A DNA stretch of 37,121 nucleotides from an uncultured Lachnospiraceae bacterium (GTDB lineage Bacteria; Bacillota; Clostridia; Lachnospirales; Lachnospiraceae), in assembly GCA_946566415.1 (NCBI GenBank), contig CAMNWW010000002.1:1-37121 (forward strand), written 5' to 3'. A model generated the notes under the pieces. That model did not search any database. It saw nothing but the letters and a program-made list of their open reading frames with translations, and was not told the DNA's origin. Below, piece after piece: positions 23,412 through 31,702 of this stretch. The position numbers were made by a program, and so were the translations under genes. Positions within the stretch are counted from its first letter, which is position 1, and every line of letters begins with the position of its first letter.

Positions 23412-25064
23412 TTATCTCATCTGGCGGAGATTAAACTTACTTGTCTGCTCCTCCAGATAATGTACCTGCTCGAAGAGCTGCTGGCTCACCGCCGCCGACT
23501 CCTGACTGCTTGCGGAGTTCGTCTGTACCACTGAAGATATCTGGCTGAGTCCTTCACTTACCTGTGCAATCGCCGTCGCTTCATTCTCTACCGCTTGTGC
23601 TATTTTCCCGATCTCATTGTTAGACTTTGTTACAAGCGACAGCGTCTTCTCCAATGTATCGGAAACTTCGCCTACGATCCGGCTACCCTTTTGCGTTGCC
23701 TGAACAGAGTTCTCAATCAGTTCTTTCGTCGCTTTCGCCGCCTGGTCTGACTTCGCCGCCAAATTGCGCACTTCATCAGATACCACGGCAAAGCCCTTTC
23801 CTGCTTCTCCGGCACGCGCGGCTTCTACTGCCGCATTCAAGGCAAGTATGTTTGTCTGGAATGCGATATTTTCAATCGTCGCAATAATGTTGCTGATCTG
23901 CTGGGACGCCTGGCTGATGTCGGCCATCGCCGCTACCATCTCGCGCATCTGCTCGCCGCTGACGGAAACCTGCTCGCCTGTCTGACGTGCATTTTCCTGT
24001 GCTTCAGACGCTGTCTTCACATTCTGTTCCGCATTCTTAGCCAGTTCCTCCAACGTAGCGGACAACTCCTCCACTGCGCTTGCCTGCTGCGTCGCCCCCT
24101 GTGATAAAGACTGAGAGCTGCTGGAGAGCTGTTCCGCATTCCCGGATACATTGTGACCTGCCTGATATATCCCGGCAATCGTCCCGGAAAGTGAGTTTGT
24201 CAACGACTCGATAGATGTTTCGATAGACTGGAAATCCCCAATAAACGGCGCAGATGTATGGACGTTAAAATTCCCCACTGACAACTGTCCCATAATATTA
24301 TTAAGATCCTCAACATACTCATGAATCAGCCCAAGAGACTTATTCAAATTAGCTGCCAAATCCCCCAGCTCGTTCTTAGCTTTAATATCCAGTTCCAGTT
24401 CAAGACGCCCCCCCTCCAGCGGCCGGGTCTTTTCACTGATATACAGGATCGGGCTCACAATCTGCCGGATCACATACTGGATCAGGCTGATCAGACAGAA
24501 CAGTGCGATTACAAGGCAGACTCCGCAGAGTATGTTCATCATCAGGATTGTATTTTCCATATTTTTCATACTTTCCTGGCTCATAACCCCAGCCCGCTCG
24601 ATCGTCTGATCCAACAGACTCACAAGCTTGGAAAGAGTGCCCTGTATGGTATTCTGGTAATATGCCTGTGCCTGCGAAGGGCTTGTTTTCAGTCTGTTCA
24701 GCGCCTCTAACGCAGATTCATGCAGTTCTTTATGTAAGGGTTCCATCTCCGACTGAAGGGCAAGTATCGTCTCATCATCTGTTAATGCCTCCCCATACAG
24801 CCATTGTCCCAGGACACAGCCGGTCGAATCCGTGCTTCCCGTAAACTCCGTCCCGGCATATAACGCATTGCTCAGGTTGCTGGACCACTTATAATGTGCC
24901 GTCTCAGCTTTCTGTGCCTTATCCAGCACAAGCGCCGCTTCCGCCTGCCCCTCTTGCATATCCTGAATACGCATAATATTGATAGTCATCGTAACGCTAA
25001 ACAAAATTACGGAAACAAGCGTCGCTATTACGCGGGCTCCAACCATTGTCTTAATGCTCTTCAT
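23412..25064 (-). CDS. Methyl-accepting chemotaxis protein
   Basis: This 550-aa receptor has an N-terminal membrane helix, a periplasmic-side helical sensor (CVLGQWLYGE and EPLHKELHESALEALNRL resemble a CZB-like or four-helix region), and a second membrane helix (MMNILCGVCLVIALFCLISL). HAMP follows, then a signalling domain with tip ENIAFQTNILALNAAVEAAR. The frame is open nine codons further upstream. I chose the ATG 6 nt after AGAGGAAA. It ends shortly after the signalling domain without a CheR-binding pentapeptide. Ligand unknown. Confidence 0.93.
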   Translation of the reverse strand: MKSIKTMVGARVIATLVSVILFSVTMTINIMRIQDMQEGQAEAALVLDKAQKAETAHYKWSSNLSNALYAGTEFTGSTDSTGCVLGQWLYGEALTDDETILALQSEMEPLHKELHESALEALNRLKTSPSQAQAYYQNTIQGTLSKLVSLLDQTIERAGVMSQESMKNMENTILMMNILCGVCLVIALFCLISLIQYVIRQIVSPILYISEKTRPLEGGRLELELDIKAKNELGDLAANLNKSLGLIHEYVEDLNNIMGQLSVGNFNVHTSAPFIGDFQSIETSIESLTNSLSGTIAGIYQAGHNVSGNAEQLSSSSQSLSQGATQQASAVEELSATLEELAKNAEQNVKTASEAQENARQTGEQVSVSGEQMREMVAAMADISQASQQISNIIATIENIAFQTNILALNAAVEAARAGEAGKGFAVVSDEVRNLAAKSDQAAKATKELIENSVQATQKGSRIVGEVSDTLEKTLSLVTKSNNEIGKIAQAVENEATAIAQVSEGLSQISSVVQTNSASSQESAAVSQQLFEQVHYLEEQTSKFNLRQMR

Positions 25065-25102
25065 CTCAATTTCCTCTCTTCTTAGAATCATTAGTTGATA
25101 TT

Positions 25103-25131
25103 AGTATAGCAGACCGTCTACTGCTTTTCAA
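25103..25131 (-). promoter_or_regulatory. Promoter of the second chemoreceptor
   Basis: On the minus strand TTGAAA and TATACT are separated by 17 nt, five of six matches to each sigma-A box. The spacer carries AGCAG and CTGCT as a short inverted repeat, a possible operator. The start would be near 25096, about 30 nt before the gene. Confidence 0.65.
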
Positions 25132-25167
25132 CGATTTATTTACCTTTGGCATCGCTTCCCTTCCGCT

Positions 25168-26061
25168 TTATCCAGCGAATTTCTCTACTTCTTCCATTGT
25201 CGGAATAGCGACTCCGGCTCCGGCTCTCGACACAGTGACCGCCGCCGCTTTTGCCGCCATATCCATTGCCTTTTCCACCGGGAGTTCCTGAATCATTCCC
25301 GCAATAAAATACCCGGTAAATGTGTCGCCCGCCGCTGTTGTATCCACCGTTTCCACCTTATATATTTCCTGAGCATGCCTGCGGACGCCGTCAAAATAGA
25401 CAGAGCCGTCCCCGCCCAGCGTCAAAACGATCCTGGCTCCCGGGAATTTCTCCGCCAGAGCTTCTGACAGTTCCTGCCCGCCCTGGTTTTCCATTCCTAA
25501 TATCTGTCCGGCTTCTATCTCATTTAATATGAAGTAGTCGATCTTATCCAGAGGCAGTTCCAATACTTTTTCATCCATAGGAGAAGGATTCAGGACGATC
25601 TTCATTCCTTTTTCATGCGCTTTTTCTACTATATATGCCACTTCATTGATCTCATTTTGCAGGATCAGATAATCTCCCGCATCAAAAGCAGACAATGTCT
25701 CGTCCACCTGTTTTTGCGTAATCGTCTGGTTCGCGCCGCCATACAAGAGAATACAATTGTCCCCATTGTCGTCATTTTGTATAATCGCGTGACCGCTCTT
25801 CACCTCCGGAAGGACATGGATATAATCCGTACCCACTCCCGCCTCATTTAGAAATTCTTTGAGAAACAGTCCTTCCTGCCCGATACACCCCGCATGATAT
25901 ACCTCTGCGCCTGCCTTCCCCAGAGCGACCGACTGATTCAGCCCTTTCCCGCCAGGGTAAGTGCAAAGCTCTCTGGAAGAAATCGTCTCTCCCCTTTTCA
26001 CCACATGGTTCACCTTGTAGACATAGTCAATATTCAGTGATCCAAAATTCAGTACTTTCAT
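25168..26061 (-). CDS. PfkB-family sugar kinase, ribokinase-like
   Basis: This 297-aa protein shows both PfkB signatures: the N-terminal GGKG (37-40, followed by LNQSVALGKAGA) and the C-terminal DTTAAGDTFTGYF, with anion hole 243-246 and catalytic base D246. The opening VLNFGSLNIDYVYKVNHVV fits the ribokinase subgroup. It would phosphorylate a pentose or nucleoside with ATP in the cytoplasm. The exact sugar cannot be read from the sequence, so no symbol is given. It starts 18 nt after an amino-acid-type binding protein and has AGGAGGAG before the ATG. No transporter or other sugar genes flank it. Confidence 0.9.
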   Translation of the reverse strand: MKVLNFGSLNIDYVYKVNHVVKRGETISSRELCTYPGGKGLNQSVALGKAGAEVYHAGCIGQEGLFLKEFLNEAGVGTDYIHVLPEVKSGHAIIQNDDNGDNCILLYGGANQTITQKQVDETLSAFDAGDYLILQNEINEVAYIVEKAHEKGMKIVLNPSPMDEKVLELPLDKIDYFILNEIEAGQILGMENQGGQELSEALAEKFPGARIVLTLGGDGSVYFDGVRRHAQEIYKVETVDTTAAGDTFTGYFIAGMIQELPVEKAMDMAAKAAAVTVSRAGAGVAIPTMEEVEKFAG

Positions 26062-26079
26062 CCTTCTTTTCTCCTCCTG

Positions 26080-26871
26080 TTATTTAAGGTATTTGGCCAT
26101 AATCTCATCAAATGTCCCATCTTTTTTAAGCGTGGCCAGCGCCTCGTTCAGCTTTTCGCACAACTCATCATTTCCCTTCTTCACGGCAAATGCATATTCT
26201 TCCTCCACATAAGCCGTCTCCAGTACCTTTAGCCTATTGTCGTCTTCGGTCAGGAACTTTGCCGTCTGTTCGTCAAGAATGGCGGCGTCGATCTTCCCTT
26301 CAAAAATTGCTCCCAGCGCATTCGTCCCCCATGCAAAACGCTGGATGTTTTCGTCTCCAAACTCATCCGTCGCATAGATATCGCCCGTCGTCCCTTTCTG
26401 CACCCCGATCCGCTTACCCGCAAGAGTCTCCTGACCGGTAACCGTGCTGTCTGCTTTTACGACGATCGCCTGCTTGCCGCTTCCGTATGAATCCGTAAAT
26501 TCCACCTGCCCCCGCCTTGTGTCAATGGCTAAAAGCCCTGCGGCTCCCATATCTGCATCATCACTCTGCACTGCCGGCAGGATTGACTCGATCTCCATCT
26601 CCTTTACAACAAGCTCGCGGTTCATTTTTTCGGCAATGGCGCCGACAAGCTCTACGTCGATTCCGATAAGTTTCTCTTCCTCATAATACCCATAAGGCGG
26701 AAGCTCTGCACTTAGAGCAACAACCAATTTCTCCTTTTTGCTTTCTTTCTTTTCCTGTACTTCCTTTTCTTCTGCTTTTTTTGATCTGCACGCCCCTGCC
26801 GCGCACGCCAAGGCAACTACGCACGCCAAAAAAAACGCCCCATACATAATTTTCTTCTTTTTTATCTTCAT
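26080..26871 (-). CDS. Extracellular solute-binding protein, family 3 (amino-acid type)
   Basis: This 263-aa protein has a basic N-terminus, a hydrophobic signal and a possible lipidated Cys28 in AAGACRSKK, a non-classical lipobox. The mature part begins like SBP_bac_3 proteins (LVVALSAELPPYGYYEEEKL, IGIDVELVGAIAEKMNREL) and has the hinge segment GKRIGVQKGTTGD. It would bind a polar amino acid outside the cell. No permease or ATPase gene is adjacent, so it must share a transporter encoded elsewhere or act as a sensor. It starts 7 nt after uppP ends. Confidence 0.88.
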   Translation of the reverse strand: MKIKKKKIMYGAFFLACVVALACAAGACRSKKAEEKEVQEKKESKKEKLVVALSAELPPYGYYEEEKLIGIDVELVGAIAEKMNRELVVKEMEIESILPAVQSDDADMGAAGLLAIDTRRGQVEFTDSYGSGKQAIVVKADSTVTGQETLAGKRIGVQKGTTGDIYATDEFGDENIQRFAWGTNALGAIFEGKIDAAILDEQTAKFLTEDDNRLKVLETAYVEEEYAFAVKKGNDELCEKLNEALATLKKDGTFDEIMAKYLK

Positions 26872-26878
26872 ATGCCAG

Positions 26879-27697
26879 CTATCCCCATACTATAAAATAC
26901 AACAGCACCAGGACGCCGAGTACGATCCGGTAATATCCAAACGGTTTGAAATCATGCTTTTTAATATAAGACATCAAAAATTTAATCGCGAATACCGACA
27001 CGAAAAACGCAACCAGGCATCCTACAAGCAGAATCGCAACCTCCATGCCTGTATAGCCAAATCCGAACTTAAAAAGCTTAAGGGCGCTCGCTCCGAACAT
27101 GACTGGAATCGCAAGATAAAACGTAAATTCCGCCGCCACAGCTCTTGAAGTTCCGAGAAGAAGGCCTCCAAGTATCGTCGCCCCGGAACGAGACGTACCG
27201 GGAACCAGGGCAAGGACCTGGAACAGACCAATATATAGTCCGGTTGAATAGGGAAGTTCTGACAGTTTCGTGATTCTTGGACGCGTATGGGCGTTTCTTT
27301 TCTCGATCAGTATGAAAAAAATCCCATAGATGATCAGCATCAAAGCTACCACCACATAGTTGTAGAGATATTTATCCAAAAGGTCGTCGAACAAAATTCC
27401 GATTACTCCGGCCGGAATGCAGGAAACAATAATCTTCATCCATAGGTTTATGGTTAGTCTCTTCTGCTTTGCCGTCTTTCTCCGTGAAAACGGATTCAAT
27501 TTGTGGAAATACAAGACAACTACCGCCAAAATCGCTCCAAGCTGGATCACGACGCGGAACATCTCCATAAACTCTTCACTTTGAGACATGTGAAGGAACT
27601 CTTCTACCAAAATCATATGCCCTGTGCTGCTGATAGGGAGCCACTCCGTGATTCCTTCCACCACCCCCAGGATAACTGCGATTAATATATCTGCCAT
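26879..27697 (-). CDS. uppP: Undecaprenyl-diphosphatase UppP/BacA
   Basis: This 272-aa multi-pass membrane protein has the two family motifs: VEGITEWLPISSTGH (about 13-27) and PGTSRSGA (166-173, R170 catalytic). It removes a phosphate from undecaprenyl diphosphate to recycle the lipid carrier for wall synthesis and gives bacitracin tolerance. Length and motif spacing are normal. AGAGGAG precedes the start. The two genes downstream (binding protein and kinase) have no obvious functional link but are so close that they are probably transcribed together. Confidence 0.95.
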   Translation of the reverse strand: MADILIAVILGVVEGITEWLPISSTGHMILVEEFLHMSQSEEFMEMFRVVIQLGAILAVVVLYFHKLNPFSRRKTAKQKRLTINLWMKIIVSCIPAGVIGILFDDLLDKYLYNYVVVALMLIIYGIFFILIEKRNAHTRPRITKLSELPYSTGLYIGLFQVLALVPGTSRSGATILGGLLLGTSRAVAAEFTFYLAIPVMFGASALKLFKFGFGYTGMEVAILLVGCLVAFFVSVFAIKFLMSYIKKHDFKPFGYYRIVLGVLVLLYFIVWG

Positions 27698-27781
27698 TTT
27701 TTCTCCTCTTTTCTCTCTTTGTACTTTCTTTGCCTTTTACTTTATTTTATGTATGCTCTCTTTATGTATGCCCCTTTGCGC

Positions 27782-28624
27782 CTATAATACGAATTTCTCC
27801 ACAGCCAGGGCGGCTCCGTTCTCGTTGTTGGAAAGCGTGATGTAATCCGCCGCTTCCTTTACACTTTCCACAGCGTTCTCTACCGCAACGCCAAATCCGA
27901 CCGACCGGATCATCGCCAGATCGTTCTCGCCGTCTCCGCACGCCATGATCTCCTCCCTGGGGATGCCCAGATAACTGCCCAGCCGTAAAAGTCCTGTCCC
28001 TTTATCAGCTCCCAGCGCGTTGGCCTCCAGGTTCCTTGAAATCGCGCTGGTGACGACAAGGCCTCCCAGCTTTTCAATCCTCCTTCTGGCCTCCTTTTGG
28101 TCCTCTTCTCTTCGGAAAACAGCATGCACTTTATCCAGTCCATGCCCTTCCATCTCACGCATCTTTTCCCATAGATCCGGCACCCCGGCACGGGTACTGC
28201 GGATGTATTCTACCACAGGCTGCGACCCTACATAATACTCAGCTCTGGCAATCTCTTCCTCCTTAGCATAACCCATACCGTCAAAATAAATCTCCTTCAG
28301 AGTATCGTATTCATCAAATATTCTAAGAACTCTCACCGCCAAGTCATATCCGACCGGGCATTCATAAATCACCTTCTTCTCCTGTCTGTCCACGATCCTT
28401 CCTCCGTTGGAAGCCAGTACGTACCGCATTCCAGGAAATTCCAGCAGTTCCTTCGGCACCCCCGTCACCGGACGTCCTGTTGCGACGACAAGCTCGACGC
28501 CTTTTTCCCTGGCCCTACTCAGCACACTCCGGGTATATTCCGTCAGCTCCTTCTGGTCGTTTAAAAGTGTCCCGTCAAGATCGAAGCCGATCATTCTTAT
28601 ATTCATATTTTCTGCTCGATTCAT
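27782..28624 (-). CDS. HAD-superfamily Cof-type phosphatase
   Basis: This 280-aa protein has HAD motif I DLDGT preceded by FD (15-19 from the chosen start), motif II in VVATGRP, and motif IV GDGENDLAMI. A C2-type cap of about 100 residues lies between, as in Cof/YwpJ-like sugar phosphatases. It hydrolyses a small phosphorylated metabolite; the substrate is unknown. The frame extends 22 codons upstream, but AAGGGTG lies 6 nt before the chosen ATG. Its promoter overlaps the divergent promoter of the wall hydrolase. Confidence 0.9.
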   Translation of the reverse strand: MNRAENMNIRMIGFDLDGTLLNDQKELTEYTRSVLSRAREKGVELVVATGRPVTGVPKELLEFPGMRYVLASNGGRIVDRQEKKVIYECPVGYDLAVRVLRIFDEYDTLKEIYFDGMGYAKEEEIARAEYYVGSQPVVEYIRSTRAGVPDLWEKMREMEGHGLDKVHAVFRREEDQKEARRRIEKLGGLVVTSAISRNLEANALGADKGTGLLRLGSYLGIPREEIMACGDGENDLAMIRSVGFGVAVENAVESVKEAADYITLSNNENGAALAVEKFVL

Positions 28625-28748
28625 TATTTTCACCCTTATCTTACTTGGTCCTCCTATCATCCCATCTCGATATGAAGCCAAATCCCCCATGCAGACAGAT
28701 AGCCTAAGCGCCGCATGGCTGAACTGTTTTAAAAAATTTATATTTTAT

Positions 28749-28777
28749 AGTATAACAAAGTTTGCGAAATAAAGCAA
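28749..28777 (-). promoter_or_regulatory. Promoter of the HAD phosphatase gene
   Basis: On the minus strand TTGCTT and TATACT are separated by 17 nt. The predicted start near 28742 gives a leader of about 118 nt. It shares 16 bp (28762-28777) with the divergent promoter. Confidence 0.55.
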
Positions 28778-28804
28778 TTTGTAGTATACTATTAAAAGTA
28801 TACT
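28762..28804 (+). promoter_or_regulatory. Promoter of the wall hydrolase gene with two AGTATACT palindromes
   Basis: TTGCGA and TATACT are separated by 17 nt (28762-28790). The 8-bp palindrome AGTATACT occurs twice, at 28783-28790 over the -10 box and at 28797-28804 over the likely start, 14 bp centre to centre. That arrangement fits a dimeric operator but could be chance in AT-rich DNA. Confidence 0.6.
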
Positions 28805-28826
28805 TTTGTAGAAAGGAATTTGCGGC

Positions 28827-29906
28827 ATGAAAAAGAAGCTGAAATCATTGCTTAAGGTTTTTACTGCTTTCGCCTGCGCTATTTCTATTTGCACACTTAC
28901 CGTTCGCGCAGACGATTCATCACCAGTGGACAGCCTTACAAAGAAAACCTCAGATCTACAGAACCGTTTGGACAATCTGAATAATCAGCTCACAGAGTTA
29001 AGCGCGGAGATTACAGACCTGGCTGTAAAAATTGAAGAGACTGACAGCTCTATAGCGAAAGCAGAGCTTGACCTTGCTGCGGCAAAGCTGAACGAGCAGC
29101 TGCAGTATGATGCAATGAAGAAACGAATTAAATACATGTATGAATCAGGAAACACATCCCTTCTTGAGATTCTTTTTTCTTCTGAGAGTATGGGTGAGTT
29201 CCTCAACAATACAGAATTTGTCAGAAATGTTACCGAGTATGACCGGAACATGCTTAACGATCTCCAGCAGATACATAAGGAAATTTCCGAAAAGGAACAG
29301 GCATTAAAAGAAGAGCAGGAAGAGCTTGCTGCAATGAAGGAAGATATGGAGTCGCGCCGGAGTTCTCTCAACACCGCCATCTCCACGACGTCCGGGGATC
29401 TCAAAGCCTCGGCGGACGCACTCTCTAAGGCGAAGGCTGCCGAAGCCGCAGCACAGGAGGCGTTGAAAGAGCAGGCCAATCACGAGAATAATTCTTCCGG
29501 AGGCGGCGGACAGTCGTCAGGCGGGAGCAGCGACAGCGTTACAGTCGACCCGCTCCCATCTAATACTGGTGAATTGGTCTTGTTTGCGGCGATTCTGGAA
29601 TGTGAGGCGGGAAGCTCTAATTACGACGCTCTCCTGGCTGTAGCGACAGTTGTTATGAACAGGGTCGCAAGCGGAAGCTATCCCGGAACCGTCACCGAAG
29701 TTATTTACCAGCGCGGACAATTCTCTCCCACTTGGAATGGGAGCCTGAACAAGGTCCTTCAAAGAGGTCCCTGTTCTCTGAGCTATCAGGTAGCCCAGGA
29801 TGCTCTGAATGGGAAACGGCTGTCAGCCGTCAGCGGATGCTATTCGTTCCGGGCGTCCTGGACAGGCTATCCCGGAGTTATCATCGGCGATAACGTTTTC
29901 TTCTAA
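28827..29906 (+). CDS. Secreted coiled-coil / SleB-type cell wall hydrolase
   Basis: This 359-aa protein has a signal peptide (about 1-28, cleavage likely after VRA) and a long coiled coil (about 38-215) like the N-terminal part of PcsB/CwlO, with the segment MKKRIKYMYESGNTSLLEIL. A Gly/Ser linker follows, then a C-terminal SleB/CwlJ-like domain (about 245-359) with FAAILECEAGSSNYDALLAV, VATVVMNRV and YQRGQFSPTWNG. The likely catalytic acid is E254 in ECEAG. The enzyme would act on peptidoglycan outside the membrane, and the coiled coil would hold or regulate it as in PcsB. The strong terminator starts 10 nt after the stop. Confidence 0.9.
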   Translation: MKKKLKSLLKVFTAFACAISICTLTVRADDSSPVDSLTKKTSDLQNRLDNLNNQLTELSAEITDLAVKIEETDSSIAKAELDLAAAKLNEQLQYDAMKKRIKYMYESGNTSLLEILFSSESMGEFLNNTEFVRNVTEYDRNMLNDLQQIHKEISEKEQALKEEQEELAAMKEDMESRRSSLNTAISTTSGDLKASADALSKAKAAEAAAQEALKEQANHENNSSGGGGQSSGGSSDSVTVDPLPSNTGELVLFAAILECEAGSSNYDALLAVATVVMNRVASGSYPGTVTEVIYQRGQFSPTWNGSLNKVLQRGPCSLSYQVAQDALNGKRLSAVSGCYSFRASWTGYPGVIIGDNVFF

Positions 29907-29915
29907 ATCGAATTT

Positions 29916-29961
29916 AAATAGGGGGCGATATGATTTGTATGAATCACATCGCCCCCTATTT
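29916..29961. terminator. Terminator after the wall hydrolase gene
   Basis: A 20-bp stem (29916-29935 with 29942-29961, one A-C mismatch) with a run of five G-C pairs and a 6-nt loop is followed by TTGAAC. It ends the wall hydrolase transcript. Confidence 0.85.
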
Positions 29962-30236
29962 TGAACTATCTATTTCTCGACAGCCTCATTTTTGACCTAC
30001 ATGATTGATGCCATCCCGGATTGTTCCGTGCTTCGCACTCCCACAATCCGTACCTGCATTAATTGATGCCATCCCGGATTGTTCCGTGCTTCGCACTCCC
30101 ACAATCCGTACCCGATATTCGGATATCGTGGCGCTGACGCGCCACTTACATCCTCATATCGGGGCGGGTCATTAAGCCATAGAACCACTTATGTGCAAGC
30201 ACACCGTGGTCCATGGCTTTTGACCCTGGCATCAAT
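29962..30236. repeat. Structured repeat array between convergent genes
   Basis: No gene is present between the wall hydrolase terminator and the lipoprotein stop. The region holds two identical 51-nt copies (30004-30054 and 30062-30112, period 58). Each contains CGGATTGT/ACAATCCG arms around GTGCTTCGCAC. They are followed by GATAT/ATATC (30115-30128), the perfect stem GTGGCGC-TGAC-GCGCCAC, and a long imperfect hairpin (30166-30226). ATTGATGCCA at each repeat start is complemented by TGGCATCAAT at 30227-30236. It resembles a BIME-like or non-autonomous repeat element. Confidence 0.75.
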
Positions 30237-31482
30237 ACATCATTCTGCTTATTGTTTCCTGCTGCAGATTATCCTTTGTCACCCACACATAACCGGTATT
30301 CACCTCTGCCTCATTCGCCTGATCCAGTATCGCTCTTGCGCAGGCGACAACAGTCGCATATCCCATACCATATGGGTTCTGCACGATCAATCCTTCCAAT
30401 TTTCCGTTTTCAAGTAGTTCCAGCTGATCCTCACCGCCGTCAAAACTAACGATTTTTATGTCCTTATTCTCCATCTCTTCCAGCACGCTTACCGCCAGCT
30501 TGGCCGCTTCTTCATTCGTCGTATATATTCCTTTTATATTGGGATTCTTCTCAAGAAGGTATCTCACAACATCCTCCTGCGTCATGTCCGCCGCTTCTTC
30601 CCCTAAATCCTCCGAATCCGTTGTTCCTCCATTATCAGACGCCGTCTCGGTATTTTCCGGTACTTCTGGATCCGAGTTTTCCTGGCCTTCTAAATCTTCC
30701 CCGGCATTTTGTTCTTCCGAAATTGTCTTCTGCATTTCTTCCAGCTCATCTAATCGGTATACCGCAGCTATCTTTACTTCCGGGTGCTCTTCTTGAATAG
30801 CATTTGTAAAACCTTCCTCCCGTTTCTGTGCGGAAGTCGACTTAGAATCATGGACTAGAAGGAGCAGCTCCCCTTCCTCGCTAATGCTGTCGCAGAGCTT
30901 GCTTGCCGCTGTATGCGACGCTTCCATATTGTCCGTATCCACCATACTCATGATATCTGGGTAGTGTGTTCCGGAGTCAAATGCCACAATCGGAATATGG
31001 TTCTCCGCCGCCAGGTCAAACTGCACTTCGCACGCGTCTGCGTCAACCGCCGCGATCCCGACAGCCGCTGGATATCTGGCAAGCTCTTCGTCGAGAATGT
31101 TTACCTGGTCGTCCACATCCGTCTCTGTCTGCGGCGCAGAGTAGACCATTGTAATCTTATCGCCGCCCTTATATCCAAGCTTGTCATTCATATCCTCAAT
31201 CGCCTTCTCGGCCCCGGCCTTTATCTCAGACCAATACGGAGACGAATCTCCTCTTCCTATAATTGAAATACGCGTTCCCGATTCCAGTTTCAGACCGTCT
31301 ACATTACTGTACGCCATCGGGTGGATAACATCCAGATTACACTGACGTACATTTTCCTCGGTCTGTTCCCCTCCCTGGGAGTCATCCTTTTTATCACCGG
31401 TTCCCTGCACGGCGGCCGTGCATCCCGCCGCTATCAGAGCCACACAGCACCCTGCCGCCACTATATTCCATGGTCTTTTCAT
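30232..31482 (-). CDS. Sugar-type periplasmic binding lipoprotein (Peripla_BP_4-like)
   Basis: This 416-aa protein has a signal ending in IAAGC with Cys21 as the probable lipidation site. A type I binding fold follows: RISIIGRGDSSPYWSEIKAG, AVGIAAVDADACEVQFDLAA, HIPIVAFDSG, and the C-terminal IKIVSFDGGEDQLELLENGK with LIVQNPYGMGY. This resembles ribose/galactose-type binding proteins. An acidic, disordered insert (about 254-300) interrupts the second lobe. No permease or ATPase is adjacent. AAAGGGG lies 8 nt before the start. The stop codon is inside the last arm of the downstream repeat array. Confidence 0.85.
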   Translation of the reverse strand: MKRPWNIVAAGCCVALIAAGCTAAVQGTGDKKDDSQGGEQTEENVRQCNLDVIHPMAYSNVDGLKLESGTRISIIGRGDSSPYWSEIKAGAEKAIEDMNDKLGYKGGDKITMVYSAPQTETDVDDQVNILDEELARYPAAVGIAAVDADACEVQFDLAAENHIPIVAFDSGTHYPDIMSMVDTDNMEASHTAASKLCDSISEEGELLLLVHDSKSTSAQKREEGFTNAIQEEHPEVKIAAVYRLDELEEMQKTISEEQNAGEDLEGQENSDPEVPENTETASDNGGTTDSEDLGEEAADMTQEDVVRYLLEKNPNIKGIYTTNEEAAKLAVSVLEEMENKDIKIVSFDGGEDQLELLENGKLEGLIVQNPYGMGYATVVACARAILDQANEAEVNTGYVWVTKDNLQQETISRMMY

Positions 31483-31569
31483 AAATATCGCCCCTTTCCG
31501 CTATGCTTCTTCATCTTCTTTTGTACTTCAAGCGGATTCCGATTACCCTCTGCTAAAATTAACGCCCAA

Positions 31570-31608
31570 TTTGAATCGCCTAACCGGCGATGTGTTTCAC
31601 ATAGTAAC
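31570..31608. repeat. Third, diverged copy of the fliE-fliF palindromic repeat
   Basis: This aligns without gaps to the copy at 14231-14269, 29 of 39 positions identical. It keeps the ATCGCC/GGCGAT stem with a changed loop (TAACC) and the TTCAC-A-AGTA flank. It lies at the start of the predicted leader of the lipoprotein gene. Confidence 0.6.
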
Positions 31609-31609
31609 C

Positions 31610-31639
31610 ACTATACACCAAAACATCAGAAAATGCCAA
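31610..31639 (-). promoter_or_regulatory. Promoter of the sugar-binding lipoprotein
   Basis: On the minus strand TTGGCA and TATAGT are separated by 18 nt, five of six matches to each box. The start would be near 31603, inside the palindromic repeat, with a leader of about 120 nt. Confidence 0.55.
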
Positions 31640-31673
31640 AACTTTTTCTTAAGATTTCGTAAAGAATTTTTAC

Positions 31674-31702
31674 TTGTATATTTAAATCATATGTATTAAA
31701 AT
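31674..31702 (+). promoter_or_regulatory. Promoter of the ferredoxin gene
   Basis: TTGTAT and TAAAAT are separated by 17 nt. The start near 31709 gives a leader of about 114 nt. The leader can fold into GATACC/GGTATC (31748-31753 and 31776-31781) around a CGGA-TTGA-TCCG hairpin; no known riboswitch is recognised. Confidence 0.55.

Noticed and set aside
30004..30112. CRISPR-like repeats
   Set aside because: Only two identical units with a 7-nt gap between them, no variable spacers and no cas genes nearby. The units are internally palindromic in a way that fits a REP/BIME-like array.
29997..30188. 63-codon minus-strand ORF in the repeat array
   Set aside because: It consists of the two identical repeat units read as protein, without a ribosome binding site.
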